NCBI GenBank assembly: GCA_002279355.1
Contig: NCBV01000019.1
Coordinates: 122,691-186,690, forward strand
Source: Acidiphilium sp. 37-60-79
GTDB lineage: Bacteria; Pseudomonadota; Alphaproteobacteria; Acetobacterales; Acetobacteraceae
Direction: 5' to 3'
DNA length: 64,000 nt
The notes under the pieces are model-generated. The model did no database searches. It was not told where the DNA came from and was given only the letters and a program-made list of their open reading frames with translations. The first letter of the stretch is position 1. Each line of letters begins with the position of its first letter. The position numbers and the translations under genes are program-made. This document shows, piece by piece, positions 27,285 through 40,020 of this stretch.

Positions 27285-27904
27285 CGGGCCAAGCGCCGCA
27301 GCGCCTCACGAATAATGGCATCCAAGCCAGCACCGGAACCGGCCTCTGCGACGGCGGCAAATATTGCGGGTTCTGCCTCGGCGCGCCGATAGCCCAAATT
27401 CACCAAGGCCGATAACGCCTCACCACCGACGCCCCCGGCTGGACCCGTGCTGGTCAACCCGGCATGGCGGACCCTTTGGTCGGCGTTGGCGGCAAGCCCC
27501 CGCGCTGCGGCAAATGCGCCCAATTCGGTCACCAACCGCTTCGCCAAATTCGGCCCCACCCCGGAAACCCGCCGCAACGCCGCAGCATCTGCCCCCGCGA
27601 GCGCCAATACCAGCGCATCCGGCGCCAAAGCCGAGAGCACCGCCATCGCCAATTTCGGCCCCACGCCCTGCACGGTCACGAGTTTATTGAACCAATCGCG
27701 TTCGTCGCTATCGATAAAGCCATAGAGCGTGATCGCGTCCTCGCGCACCTGGGTTTCAATCAACATCGTGCTCAGCGCAGGTGGTGCTGACACCGCGGCC
27801 AAGCTGCGCGCCGAGCAAAACACCACATACCCCACACCGCGCACATCGATCAGGCAGCGCCCGTCCTCGATCTGCTCGACCAACCCGGTCAAGCGCCCAA
27901 TCAT
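27281..27904 (-). CDS. ruvA: Holliday junction DNA-binding subunit RuvA
   Basis: The 207-residue protein begins [20 protein letters not shown] and shows domain I ([20 protein letters not shown]) and paired helix-hairpin-helix motifs ([16 protein letters not shown] and [17 protein letters not shown]). The C-terminal domain III contacts RuvB ([16 protein letters not shown]). It tetramerises on the junction. It overlaps both ruvC (upstream) and ruvB (downstream) by four bases. Confidence 0.97.
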   Translation of the reverse strand: MIGRLTGLVEQIEDGRCLIDVRGVGYVVFCSARSLAAVSAPPALSTMLIETQVREDAITLYGFIDSDERDWFNKLVTVQGVGPKLAMAVLSALAPDALVLALAGADAAALRRVSGVGPNLAKRLVTELGAFAAARGLAANADQRVRHAGLTSTGPAGGVGGEALSALVNLGYRRAEAEPAIFAAVAEAGSGAGLDAIIREALRRLAR

Positions 27905-28422
27905 GCCGCCCCCTTGCGCGCCGACGCCATCAGCGCCGCATTACCCAAATGATGGGCATGGCAAATCGCCACCGCCAGCGCATCCGCCGCATCGGCGCGG
28001 GTGAGCACCGCCCCAGGCAATAAACGCCGCACCATCATCGCAACCTGCGTCTTATCCGCCGATCCGGTGCCGACCACCGAGCGCTTCACCGTCTTCGCGC
28101 CATATTCCGCAACCGGCACACCCGCCCGCGCCGGGGCGAGCAGTGCCACGCCGCGCGCATAGCCGAGCTTCAGCGTCGCGGTCGCATTCACATTCACATA
28201 AGTCTCTTCAACCGCCGCATAATCCGGGGCAAACCGCGCGATCAACGCCGCCAGCGCCGTATCCAGCGCAAATAATCGCTCCGGCACCGATGCGGCACTA
28301 TCCGTGCCAATCACCCCGTCCGCGACATGGCGCAACGCATTGCCCGCGAGCGATACGATGCCATAGCCGGTAAAGCGCAGCCCCGGATCAATCCCCAAAA
28401 TGCGCAGCGTGCGAATCGTCAT
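27901..28422 (-). CDS. ruvC: Holliday junction resolvase RuvC
   Basis: The RNase H-fold resolvase shows its acidic residues in LGIDPGLRFTGYG (first Asp), AAVEETYVNVNATATLKLG (Glu) and RADAADALAVAICHAH (two Asp). The start MTIRTLRILGIDPG at 28422 is nearest the catalytic strand; the frame opens at 28440. The product is 173 residues. It cuts junctions processed by RuvAB. It is the first gene of the ruvC-ruvA-ruvB-ybgC-tolQRAB block. Confidence 0.96.
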   Translation of the reverse strand: MTIRTLRILGIDPGLRFTGYGIVSLAGNALRHVADGVIGTDSAASVPERLFALDTALAALIARFAPDYAAVEETYVNVNATATLKLGYARGVALLAPARAGVPVAEYGAKTVKRSVVGTGSADKTQVAMMVRRLLPGAVLTRADAADALAVAICHAHHLGNAALMASARKGAA

Positions 28423-28524
28423 GACCGCAGTAAACCCCATAACTGGGGCAGATTATAGGCAACCCGACGATTCGCCCGAAATCACTTGCGCGCTGGGTTG
28501 GACGGCGGCAGTGCGCCAAATAAA

Positions 28525-28542
28525 GCATCCGGAGACGGATGC
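28525..28542 (-). terminator. Rho-independent terminator after the maiA-like gene
   Basis: On the minus strand the stem GCATCCG/CGGATGC with a four-base loop TCTC is followed by TTTATTT. It begins six bases after the GST stop codon and separates it from ruvC. Confidence 0.75.
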
Positions 28543-28548
28543 TCGCGA

Positions 28549-29235
28549 TTAGCGAGCGTTGGTGTCTGGCGCGCCTGCTTGTTTGAGGGGGGCCGCCTTG
28601 GCGAAGGCTTCGTGCGCTTGGCACGCGGCAAAAATCCGGTCGCTTACCGGCGTGTCGGTGATGTCGATCTTGAACAAAGGCAGCACGATCCGAATGCTGG
28701 CGAGGCAAATGTCAGCCATACCAATATCATCCCCATGGCAGAACGTGCCGGTTTCCGCCTCAGTTTGCAGCCGCTGCTCGAACGCCCGCAGGCCGGTAGT
28801 CAGCCAATTCACCCGCCAGGCCCGCAGCGCGGCATCGTCAAACTTCGCCGTCTCGGTCAAATATTTGATCACCCGTGGCGCAATCAGCGGATGGGTATCA
28901 GCGACCAGCATCGAGGCGAGCGAGCGCACGCGCGCCCTGCCATAAACATCGCGCGGTAAAATCGGCGACGCGGGATGCACCTCATCCAAAAACTCCAAAA
29001 TCGCGAGCGACTGGGTGATCGGTGGCACCGGCCCTGGCGCTTCTCGATCGATCATCGCCGGGATCGCCCCCATCGGATTAACGGCCAGAAATGCCTCGCT
29101 GCGATGCTCATTGCCATCTAAATCAACAATTCGCTCCTCAGCAGTGATGCCCTTCAAATTCAACGCCACGCGCACCCGATAGGTGGCCGATGTTCGCCAA
29201 AACGCAAATAATTCAAATCGCGCCGGTTTCGTCAT
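28549..29235 (-). CDS. maiA: Zeta-class-like glutathione S-transferase, probable maleylacetoacetate isomerase
   Basis: The 228-residue protein has the N-terminal motif FWRTSATYRVRVALNLKGI, close to the SSCS-type motif of zeta GSTs that isomerise maleylacetoacetate in tyrosine breakdown. It also has NPMGAIPAMID and ITQSLAILEFLDEVHP (glutathione site). The C-terminal domain carries GDDIGMADICLASIRI. The start at 29235 has AGGAG about eight bases upstream. No other tyrosine-degradation gene is nearby, so a different GST substrate is possible. The 5' leader is unusually structured. Confidence 0.78.
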   Translation of the reverse strand: MTKPARFELFAFWRTSATYRVRVALNLKGITAEERIVDLDGNEHRSEAFLAVNPMGAIPAMIDREAPGPVPPITQSLAILEFLDEVHPASPILPRDVYGRARVRSLASMLVADTHPLIAPRVIKYLTETAKFDDAALRAWRVNWLTTGLRAFEQRLQTEAETGTFCHGDDIGMADICLASIRIVLPLFKIDITDTPVSDRIFAACQAHEAFAKAAPLKQAGAPDTNAR

Positions 29236-29248
29236 TGTTTCGCTCCTG

Positions 29249-29302
29249 ATTGCCTGAGAGGGTCGGTTTCCCTCCCCGGGACATGGGGTGGTTCCGGGCA
29301 AA
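29249..29302 (-). promoter_or_regulatory. Possible structured 5' leader of the maiA-like gene
   Basis: On the minus strand TTTGCC pairs with GGCAA about 40 bases later. Between them lie CCCC/GGGG and AGGG/CCCT stems, giving a small three-way junction just upstream of the Shine-Dalgarno. The 3' segment CTCTCAGGCAA recalls the end of glycine riboswitches, but the conserved core of that class is missing. A regulatory role is inference. Confidence 0.3.
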
Positions 29303-29353
29303 GAGGCCGAAGATGAACGGATTTTTAGGTGGTTTCACTGAATGCGCGCGGCG

Positions 29354-30100
29354 CTAACCCGCCAATGCCTGCATCACCGCGTCGGGGATCTCGAAATTGG
29401 CATAAACATTCTGAACGTCATCGCTTTCTTCCAGCGCATCGATCAATTTGAACACCGAGCGCGCCGCCTCCTCATCGAGCGGGGTGCTGGTGGTCGGGCG
29501 CCAATCGAGTTTCGCGCCCTCCGCCTCGCCGAAACGCTGCTCCAGCGAATCGCGCACCGCGAAAAACGATTCCACGCCGCACAACACCTCATGCCCCTCA
29601 GCGCCGCTGACCATATCATCGGCACCTGCCTCGATCGCGGCTTCCAGCAACGCGGCTTCATCCACCGTCGCCAGATAGCGCACGACGCCAACCCGGCTGA
29701 ACATGAACGATACCGAATTGCTCTCACCCAGGCTGCCGCCATGCTTAGCAAACGCCGTGCGCACATCCGAGGCGGTGCGATTCCGATTATCGGTCAGCGC
29801 CTCGACAATCACCGCAACCCCGTTGGGCCCGTACCCCTCATAGCGCACCTCGACATAATCCTGCCCGCCCGCCGCACCGCTGGCTTTTTTGATCGCCCGC
29901 TCAATCGTATCGCGCGGCATGTTCGCGCCACGCGCCGCCGCACAGGCCGCTCGCAGGCGCGGATTGGCCGCCGGGTCCGGCAGACCTTGTCGCGCCGAGA
30001 CGGTGATTTCGCGAATCAGCTTGGCAAATTGCCGTGCCTTGCGCGCATCCTGCGCACCTTTGCGGTGCATGATGTTCTTGAATTGTGAATGTCCAGCCAT
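29354..30100 (-). CDS. yebC: YebC/PmpR family transcriptional/translational regulator
   Basis: The 248-residue protein begins [20 protein letters not shown], the unmistakable YebC start. It has [59 protein letters not shown] and a C-terminal domain ending [20 protein letters not shown]. The family comprises DNA-binding regulators and, in recent work, ribosome-associated factors aiding proline-rich translation. That is of interest because EpmA and EpmB are also encoded in this window. In many proteobacteria yebC is next to ruvC; here one gene intervenes. Confidence 0.95.
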   Translation of the reverse strand: MAGHSQFKNIMHRKGAQDARKARQFAKLIREITVSARQGLPDPAANPRLRAACAAARGANMPRDTIERAIKKASGAAGGQDYVEVRYEGYGPNGVAVIVEALTDNRNRTASDVRTAFAKHGGSLGESNSVSFMFSRVGVVRYLATVDEAALLEAAIEAGADDMVSGAEGHEVLCGVESFFAVRDSLEQRFGEAEGAKLDWRPTTSTPLDEEAARSVFKLIDALEESDDVQNVYANFEIPDAVMQALAG

Positions 30101-30139
30101 GGTCCCGTGATCCGCCGTGAAATTAAGCGCGACTGCGCC

Positions 30140-31285
30140 TTACCGTCCTGCCACCATCCGCATCGCCGCGGCAAGTCTTGGCGCGGTGCCGCTCAGCGCA
30201 TAATCGACCGCAACCCGTGCGCGCGCTGCCAGCGCCATGCGGTTACGCAAGCCCGGATCATCGCGCAATCGCCGTAGCGCGACGAACCATTGCTCCGCAT
30301 CACTCGCCAGCAAGCCCGTGATACCCTCAACCACGATGGTCCGATTGGCACCCACCGGGCTCGCCACGGTCGCACGCCCAGCCGCCATATATTGCACCAA
30401 TTTATAGCCCGATTTCCCGCGTGACCACGCATCATCCGAGAGCGGCATCACCCCGACATGGCATTGCCCCAGCAACGCCCCCTCGGCATTTTCGCTCCAC
30501 GGTAAATGACGGCAGGTCACGCCCGGGATTCGTAAATCCGGCGCGCCGATGATCAATAATTCCAACGGCTGCTCGGCCGCCAAGCGGCGCAGCGGCGCCT
30601 CGATCGCTTGCAAATAGGGCGCTGTCACCGGCGTGCCGATCCAGCCGACGGTGAACGGGCCCGCCGGTTCGGGCAGCACCGGATATTGATCCAAATCGAC
30701 CACCGTCGGCAACAGCAACACCTCACGCGCCCCCTGCCGCACCGCCCAGTCATGCAAGGTCTCATTGGCCACCACGGTCAAGGCGGCGCGGCGCACCAAA
30801 GCGGTGAATTTGCCGCCGAGCAGCCAGCGCGCAGGCAGGCTTTTGGCCGTCTGATAACGCAAAAACCAGGCATCATCGAAATCCAGAATGAATTTTTTCT
30901 CCCCCAGCAGCGCCCGCTCCAGCGCCGCCGGCAAGAACGGCAATAATTCCTTCTCAACCCAGATCAGATCATGCGCCCGAATCGCCCGCGCCAACCCAAC
31001 AGCCCGCCCATAGGCCGCAAGCGCGGAGGGTAGCCGCGCGCCGTTGCCGTATAAAGCCGACACATAGGCATCTGATAAAAATGGTCGTGCCGTGCATTCA
31101 ATGCCGAGACGATCCAGCGCCGGTGCGTATTGCAGCAAGCGCAACCGGCTGCTCGCGCCAAGCCGCCCATAGCGCGTGGCCATCAGCACCCGCAGCGATG
31201 CCTCGGTCGCCTGCCCATGCGCGACCACGCCGTCCTGCGGCACATGGTCGCCCCTCATCAATTCACGGCGCACACTCATAGACAT
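30140..31285 (-). CDS. Glycosyltransferase, GT4-like (GT-B fold)
   Basis: The protein has an N-terminal Rossmann part (LRVLMATRYGRLGASSRLRLL, LIWVEKELLPFLP, ILDFDDAWFLRY) and a C-terminal part with VGWIGTPVTAPYLQ, LLIIGAPDLRIPG and VGVMPLSDDAWSRGKSGYKLVQYMA. The last is the E/G-x7-E-like donor-binding region, although Lys replaces the usual second Glu. It probably transfers a sugar from a nucleotide donor to a lipid or polysaccharide. The start is uncertain: the frame opens at TTG 31309, and ATGs occur at 31285, 31279 and 31258. It stands alone between yebC and an MFS gene. Confidence 0.78.
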   Translation of the reverse strand: MSMSVRRELMRGDHVPQDGVVAHGQATEASLRVLMATRYGRLGASSRLRLLQYAPALDRLGIECTARPFLSDAYVSALYGNGARLPSALAAYGRAVGLARAIRAHDLIWVEKELLPFLPAALERALLGEKKFILDFDDAWFLRYQTAKSLPARWLLGGKFTALVRRAALTVVANETLHDWAVRQGAREVLLLPTVVDLDQYPVLPEPAGPFTVGWIGTPVTAPYLQAIEAPLRRLAAEQPLELLIIGAPDLRIPGVTCRHLPWSENAEGALLGQCHVGVMPLSDDAWSRGKSGYKLVQYMAAGRATVASPVGANRTIVVEGITGLLASDAEQWFVALRRLRDDPGLRNRMALAARARVAVDYALSGTAPRLAAAMRMVAGR

Positions 31286-31373
31286 CGGGATCGGTGATCG
31301 CAGCTCCAATACATCGCACGATCAAAGCGAAATTCGCGCGGAAAGGGCATGTGACGGCAAAACCCCGCATAAT

Positions 31374-32576
31374 TCAAGGGGCCGAATTATGCTGCACCGG
31401 CGCCGCCCGCCAACTCGCCACCAAGCCCGTCGCCGCCACCAATAAAATCGCGGCCAACACGAACGGTGCGCCGGGAAACCGCCACGGCCCGGGTCGGCTG
31501 AACAGGTCAAACACCGCCGCCCCGGTCAATGGCGCAATAATGGCGGTCAGCCCCTCCACCGAGGAGAGCGCGCCATTCATCCGCCCCTGCTGATCAGCCG
31601 GTAGCGAGCGCGACAGGATCGAGCGGATCGCCGAATTACCAACCGAGCCGAGCGCCACCAAAATCACACCCAGAAACATGAAATAGGGCAGGGGCGAAAT
31701 CCCAATCAGCAAAAACCCCGCCGCATTGAACATAAACCCCACCAACGCCGCGCCGCGCTCACCAAACAGCTGCACCGCCGGCTTGACCAGAAATAACTGC
31801 ACCACCGAGGAGCTGACCCCGACCACGGCAAAGAAAATCCCATTTTGCACCGGCCCCCAATGGAAGCGTAATTCGGTGAACAGCACCACCACCGCCTGCA
31901 TAGTGCCAATACCAAACCAGCGCGTGCACCACGACGCTGCCAGCCGCCAGAGGCGCGGCACGGTCAAGAACAGCCGCATCGATCCGAGCGGCGTCGCATC
32001 GCGCAGCCGCAATTCGCGCCGCCGCTCGACCGGCAGCGATTCGGGGAGCACGAAAATCCCGTACACCACATTCACCGCAACCAGCCCCGCCGCCACCAAA
32101 AACGGCAGCCGCAAATCAATCGCACCCAAAAATCCCCCCAAAGCGGGGCCAATCATGAAGCCAAACCCGAACGCGGCACCAATCATGCCAAAACGCTGGG
32201 CGCGCTGCTCCGGGGGGGTAATATCGGCAATATAAGCGCTCGCCGCCGAAACATTGCCCGCCGTGGTCCCGGCCAGCAACCGGCCCAAAAACAACCAGCC
32301 GATCGACGGGGCAAAGGCGAGCAGCAAATAATTCGCAGCCGCCCCCGAGAGTGAAATCAGGATCAATGGCCGCCGACCAAACCGGTCGGAGAGCTGACCC
32401 AATACCGGAGCTGCAAAAAATTGCGCGCCGGCAAAGGCCATGCTCAGCGTGCCCACCCAGAGGGCGGCATGTTCGGGCGGTAAGCCGGTGAGTTTTTGCA
32501 CCAGGCGCGGCAAAATCGGCGCAACCAGCCCAAAGCCGAGCGCATCAATAGCAAGCACCGCGAAAATGAATCCCAT
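31374..32576 (-). CDS. MFS drug/metabolite exporter of the TetA/TCR type
   Basis: The 400-residue protein has twelve predicted transmembrane helices. It carries MFS motif A as GQLSDRFGRRP between helices 2 and 3, and the opening FAVLAIDALGFGLVAPILPRL is typical of the tetracycline-resistance-like group. TPPEQRAQRFGMIGAAFGFGFMIGPALGG (motif C region) supports an antiporter. The substrate cannot be told from sequence, and most chromosomal members are general exporters. It is transcribed away from tRNA-Asn. Confidence 0.85.
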   Translation of the reverse strand: MGFIFAVLAIDALGFGLVAPILPRLVQKLTGLPPEHAALWVGTLSMAFAGAQFFAAPVLGQLSDRFGRRPLILISLSGAAANYLLLAFAPSIGWLFLGRLLAGTTAGNVSAASAYIADITPPEQRAQRFGMIGAAFGFGFMIGPALGGFLGAIDLRLPFLVAAGLVAVNVVYGIFVLPESLPVERRRELRLRDATPLGSMRLFLTVPRLWRLAASWCTRWFGIGTMQAVVVLFTELRFHWGPVQNGIFFAVVGVSSSVVQLFLVKPAVQLFGERGAALVGFMFNAAGFLLIGISPLPYFMFLGVILVALGSVGNSAIRSILSRSLPADQQGRMNGALSSVEGLTAIIAPLTGAAVFDLFSRPGPWRFPGAPFVLAAILLVAATGLVASWRAAPVQHNSAP

Positions 32577-32640
32577 GATCCGCTGCCCGCCCCTATTCTC
32601 ATGTGCTTATGCCGGGTTTCGCCTACGGATCGGCCAAAAA

Positions 32641-34139
<1,499 letters not shown>

Positions 34140-34157
34140 GTTTTAACAGGAGTTTTG

Positions 34158-34775
34158 ATGGACGCAGCCGTTAGCGCTCCGCTCGCGGAGGCGCTGGATC
34201 TCGGAAAAGTTTACGGCGCGAAAACCGCGCTGCAAAACGTCGATTTGTCGGTGGGGCGCGGCGAAATCGTCGGCCTGCTCGGCCCCAACGGCGCGGGTAA
34301 AACCACGCTGATCGGCTGCTTACTCGGGTTTTTGTTGCCCAGTGCGGGAACCGTGCGGCTATTTGGTGAAACCGCCAGCGAATTGCGCCCCGGCCTGCGC
34401 GGGCGCACCGGCTTTGTGCCGCAAACCATGACCGGCTTCACTTGGTATCGCGTGGGTGAGCTGATCAACTATCTCGGCCGGTTTTACGCGCAGGCCCCCG
34501 GCGAGGTGCCCGATTGGCTGCTGCAATGGGCTGATTTGGATATGCGTGCCCGGGTTAAATCGCTCTCGGGTGGGCAAAAGCAGCGCCTCGCCATCGTGCT
34601 GGGCATGCGCCACACGCCCGATCTATTGATCCTCGATGAGCCGGTGGCGAGCTTGGATCCGCAAGCCCGGCTGGATTTCATCGCACTCCTGACCGATTAT
34701 TGCCGGGCGTCCGACCGCAGCATCATCATCTCCTCGCATATTTTGTCCGACCTCGAAAAATTAGCCACCCCATGA
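34158..34775 (+). CDS. ABC transporter ATP-binding protein, C-terminus lost by frameshift
   Basis: All catalytic motifs of the nucleotide-binding domain are present: Walker A LLGPNGAGKTT, Q-loop FVPQTMTGF, signature LSGGQKQRLAIV, Walker B LLILDEPVASLDP and switch His in IISSHILSD. After LEKL the frame continues A-T-P and meets TGA. In relatives about 14 residues (LVDRV..H.G) lead into DVPMERF, which here appears in another frame two bases on. A deletion of about 32 nt fits. The ATPase core may still work without its regulatory tail. AGGAG precedes the ATG at 34158. The transported substrate is unknown. Confidence 0.82.
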   Translation: MDAAVSAPLAEALDLGKVYGAKTALQNVDLSVGRGEIVGLLGPNGAGKTTLIGCLLGFLLPSAGTVRLFGETASELRPGLRGRTGFVPQTMTGFTWYRVGELINYLGRFYAQAPGEVPDWLLQWADLDMRARVKSLSGGQKQRLAIVLGMRHTPDLLILDEPVASLDPQARLDFIALLTDYCRASDRSIIISSHILSDLEKLATP

Positions 34776-34776
34776 C

Positions 34777-35013
34777 GTGCCCATGGAGCGTTTTCGCACC
34801 GCCACGCGCTGGATCGCCCGCTCCGATGGCGGATCGCTCCAAGCAATGCTGCCCCCGTCGATCAGCGTGTTGGGCAGCGCGCGCGACAGCAGCGCGTTGC
34901 TGGTCGATGGCTGGGATGAAGCGGCGGCGGCCGATTTGCGGGCGCGCGGCAGCGGTGAGTTGCTGGTGCGCAGTCCCGATCTGGAAACCGCGTTCCTGGA
35001 AATGACCCGATGA
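34777..35013 (+). pseudogene. Detached C-terminal part of the ABC ATP-binding protein
   Basis: The frame reads PMERFRTATRWIARSDGG and ends SPDLETAFLEMTR, the accessory domain found after the ATPase in this transporter family. Its first residues (HDVPMERF) begin just before the stop of the upstream frame. It could be translated from the in-frame ATG at 34783, but no Shine-Dalgarno is evident. Its own stop overlaps the permease ATG in ATGA, showing it once formed the end of the ATPase gene. Confidence 0.7.
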
Positions 35014-36422
35014 TCGCCGCTTTGCGCAATTACCTCTCCATCGTGTTTTTGCGCGAAAATCCATTGGTGATCACCGCCGTCTGGATCATCGCCTCCTCAA
35101 CCCTGATGGCGGTCTTTCAGCACGGCGACCCGATCGCGCTGCTCGATCATGATCGCGGCACCGTCTATTTGCTGTGGGGCTCCTGCTGGATTTTGCCCAG
35201 CGTGGTGCTCGCTCAATATTGGCGGCAAGTCCTGGCGCCTCATGCCCCTGCCGTGCCCGGGTTGCTGATCGCAGAATTGCGTGCAGCGTTGGTGATGTTG
35301 GTCGTGGTGATCGCCGTGATCGATGCCCCATTGGCGCGGCTCGGTGCGCCGATCAGCGGGCTGGTTGCACTCACCCTCGTGGGGGTGGTGATCAGCGGCA
35401 GCATGGTGCCGCCCTTGGTCTCTGCGCGCGGCATGCCGGGGCCGCTCTGGCTTTGGGCGACACGCCTGCGCCTTGCCCTCCTCGCGGGCGTGGTGCTGTT
35501 CGGCTTTCAAAATCACTGGTTCGGCTGGCTGGTCGCAGCCAACCCCGCGCTGACGATCCCGCTCAGCCTGCTGATGATCGCGGTGATTATCGGCGTGTTA
35601 TGGCGCGTACCAACCTTCATGCGCCACCTGAATGCGCGCAGCACAACCCGCCCTGATCTGCAACAATCGCGCCCCACGCCCGCCCGCCTCATGCTGGCCC
35701 GCCTCGCGAATTTCGTGCGTTGGCGCCCCGGCTTCTGGCCGGATGCTCCGGTGCCGGCGCAATTTGCACTGGCCACCGGGCCGATCGGCCTGTTGATCAA
35801 TATTGCCGTCCAATATGCCATCATCTTCGGCGTCGATTTCGCCGTCTATCATAATATGGCGAGCACACGGGCAACCGGCCTGCATATGGCCGCCGAGCAA
35901 TCGATGGCCCTGGTCGCGGGCCTCACCGTCGCTCAGCTGTCGCAATCGTTGCTCAACCGCTCAGGCTTTGCGCTGACCTTTCTCGCCGGGCGCTATGGCG
36001 GACGGGCGCAGTACAGCCAATCGGTGTTTCGGATTTTTCTGATCAACGGGTTCATCCGCTGCGCCGTGGTCGCGGTGGTCGGCATGTCGATCGCCGCAGC
36101 CCTGCACATGGTCAGTATCGAGGTCGCGATCATCGATGGTCTTTTGATTCTGGCCACCATGCTCGGCAGCAGCCTATTCGGCGCACTACCGCTGTTGTGG
36201 CATGATTTCGGCGGCATCGGCGTCGCCGCTTTCTGCGCGATGAGTGGTTATTTATTTTGCTATAGCGGCGTCTTCGCCGCCTTGACCGCAACCGGCATGT
36301 TCGTCATCGCCGTGCCTGCCGTTATCGCGACCATTGCGGTCATCGGCGGTGCAATCATTTGGATGTTTGCGCCGGGACGTTTGGCGACCATGGATTGGCC
36401 CATCGATACCGAGGCGGTTTAA
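35010..36422 (+). CDS. ABC transporter permease-like membrane protein, unassigned substrate
   Basis: The 470-residue protein has about twelve hydrophobic helices with two large hydrophilic connectors (near residues 205-245 and 305-325). There is no signal peptide and no catalytic motif. The start overlaps the stop of the ATPase remnant by four bases, so it is the membrane partner of that ATPase. I do not recognise a named permease family. It ends 42 bases from the convergent katG, with a shared hairpin between them. Confidence 0.75.
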   Translation: MIAALRNYLSIVFLRENPLVITAVWIIASSTLMAVFQHGDPIALLDHDRGTVYLLWGSCWILPSVVLAQYWRQVLAPHAPAVPGLLIAELRAALVMLVVVIAVIDAPLARLGAPISGLVALTLVGVVISGSMVPPLVSARGMPGPLWLWATRLRLALLAGVVLFGFQNHWFGWLVAANPALTIPLSLLMIAVIIGVLWRVPTFMRHLNARSTTRPDLQQSRPTPARLMLARLANFVRWRPGFWPDAPVPAQFALATGPIGLLINIAVQYAIIFGVDFAVYHNMASTRATGLHMAAEQSMALVAGLTVAQLSQSLLNRSGFALTFLAGRYGGRAQYSQSVFRIFLINGFIRCAVVAVVGMSIAAALHMVSIEVAIIDGLLILATMLGSSLFGALPLLWHDFGGIGVAAFCAMSGYLFCYSGVFAALTATGMFVIAVPAVIATIAVIGGAIIWMFAPGRLATMDWPIDTEAV

Positions 36423-36427
36423 GGAAA

Positions 36428-36457
36428 AGCCGAGACTTTCCGAAGAAAGTCTCGGCT
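36428..36457. terminator. Bidirectional terminator hairpin between permease and katG
   Basis: A perfect 13-bp stem, AGCCGAGACTTTC against GAAAGTCTCGGCT, closes a four-base loop that reads TTCG on the minus strand (a stable tetraloop). On that strand TTTTCC follows, giving a good rho-independent terminator for katG. On the plus strand no T-run follows. Confidence 0.85.
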
Positions 36458-36464
36458 GAGCGCG

Positions 36465-38723
<2,259 letters not shown>

Positions 38724-38769
38724 TTATATGACATAATAATAGGAATAACCGATAGATGGGGTAATTGTC

Positions 38770-40020
38770 ATGGTTGCCGCGATTGCCCTGGTCACGCATG
38801 CGCTGCTAGCACAAATTATGGTCGTTGATGGCGTGGCGGGCTGGATCGGAGGGCAGGCGTCAATGCTGCGCTGGGGCTTGTTGGCCCCGGTCGCACTGGT
38901 CGCACTCGCCGTGCTGATCGCCGCCCCGCGCGGCGGGCGGCTGCGATTATCCTGCATCACCGCCGGTCTCATTTTGGCGTTTTGGGCGCCGGACCCGCTC
39001 GTGACCGGCTTTGGGCTTTTGACCGCCATCATGCTCGCCGCCTTCTGTGCTGACGCTCAGCCCCTCCTGCTCGGCGCAGCCCCTGCACTCATCCTCGAAG
39101 CGATTGGCGCGGCAATCATCGCGCAGCATGGCCTGATCGCCTCGGTCAGCGCCGCCGCCTGCCTCGTCCTTGCGGCGCTGCTCGCGCCGCTCGGCGCCCT
39201 GTTCGCCCTGCGCGCCCATGATTTTACCGGCCTAGCGCGGGGATTTGTGCTTGGTCTGTTCGGCGTGGCGCTGGGCGGTGTGGGGCTGGGACTGGCGTCG
39301 GTCACGCTCATCGCCTCGGCGGGCGCTGCGCTGATTGCCGGCGGGTTACTCCTCATCGAGCAGCGCTTGACCGAAACTGCTGGCCATATCGCGCTCGATT
39401 GGCTGGGCGGGCTCGCGCGCGGCATGCCGGAGTTGAGCTTCGTGCTGCTGGCTTTGATGCTCGGCGTATCCGTTCTGCCGCCAGGGCCTGCCTTCGATTT
39501 GCTGGTGCTGATCGCGCAGGCGCTCGGCCCCGCCCCCTCGTTGAGTGCGGGCGCATTTTTTCTCGGCACCGCGTTGTGGGCCGCTTTATCCTCGGTCGCG
39601 GCCTTGCGCGGCTTCGCGCTGGTTGCACTCGGGCGACCACGCAGCCTGCGAGCCGCCGCCGCAGAAGACCAGCGCGACCGGCTCTGGATCGCGATGGCGA
39701 GCCTCGCCGCCGCCATGCTGCTACTCGGGCTGATCGTGGTGCCGGATCGGCTGGTGGTCATCTTGATGACCAGTTGCTGCGCCGTGCTGGTCGCCCTGCT
39801 GGTCGCCTCGGTGCGAAAACGCCGCCTGCTCGAACTGCCGCACTGGACCGAAGGCTTCGCCAAACCGCCACTCTGGCTCCCGTTCGATGATCCGAAAACC
39901 CAAATGACCGCCACCGGGTTTGCCGCCATTACGCTCGGCGTCGGCGTTTCGCTCCCAGGCTGGCTGCGCGATCAATCCAACGTGGTGCGGCTTTGGCTCC
40001 GCACTGTGCTGGCGCCATGA
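38770..40020 (+). CDS. Proton-channel-like membrane subunit (HyfB/NuoN-like, short)
   Basis: The 416-residue, very hydrophobic protein has about 12 helices. The segment GGLARGMPELSFVLLALMLGVSVLPPGPAF resembles the LAGLPP region of helices 10-11 in complex I antiporter-like subunits and HyfB. It is far shorter than HyfB (about 670 residues). I do not see the buried Lys and Glu residues that carry protons in the canonical subunits, so proton pumping is uncertain. Annotation rests mainly on this motif, hydrophobicity and the operon. Its stop overlaps the next start in ATGA. Confidence 0.62.
   Translation: MVAAIALVTHALLAQIMVVDGVAGWIGGQASMLRWGLLAPVALVALAVLIAAPRGGRLRLSCITAGLILAFWAPDPLVTGFGLLTAIMLAAFCADAQPLLLGAAPALILEAIGAAIIAQHGLIASVSAAACLVLAALLAPLGALFALRAHDFTGLARGFVLGLFGVALGGVGLGLASVTLIASAGAALIAGGLLLIEQRLTETAGHIALDWLGGLARGMPELSFVLLALMLGVSVLPPGPAFDLLVLIAQALGPAPSLSAGAFFLGTALWAALSSVAALRGFALVALGRPRSLRAAAAEDQRDRLWIAMASLAAAMLLLGLIVVPDRLVVILMTSCCAVLVALLVASVRKRRLLELPHWTEGFAKPPLWLPFDDPKTQMTATGFAAITLGVGVSLPGWLRDQSNVVRLWLRTVLAP

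Noticed and set aside
29249..29302. Glycine riboswitch
   Set aside because: Only the 3' CTCTCAGGCAA element fits; the conserved CGAAGGGGCAA-like core and GGAGAG strand are absent on the sense strand. Kept only as a possible structured leader.
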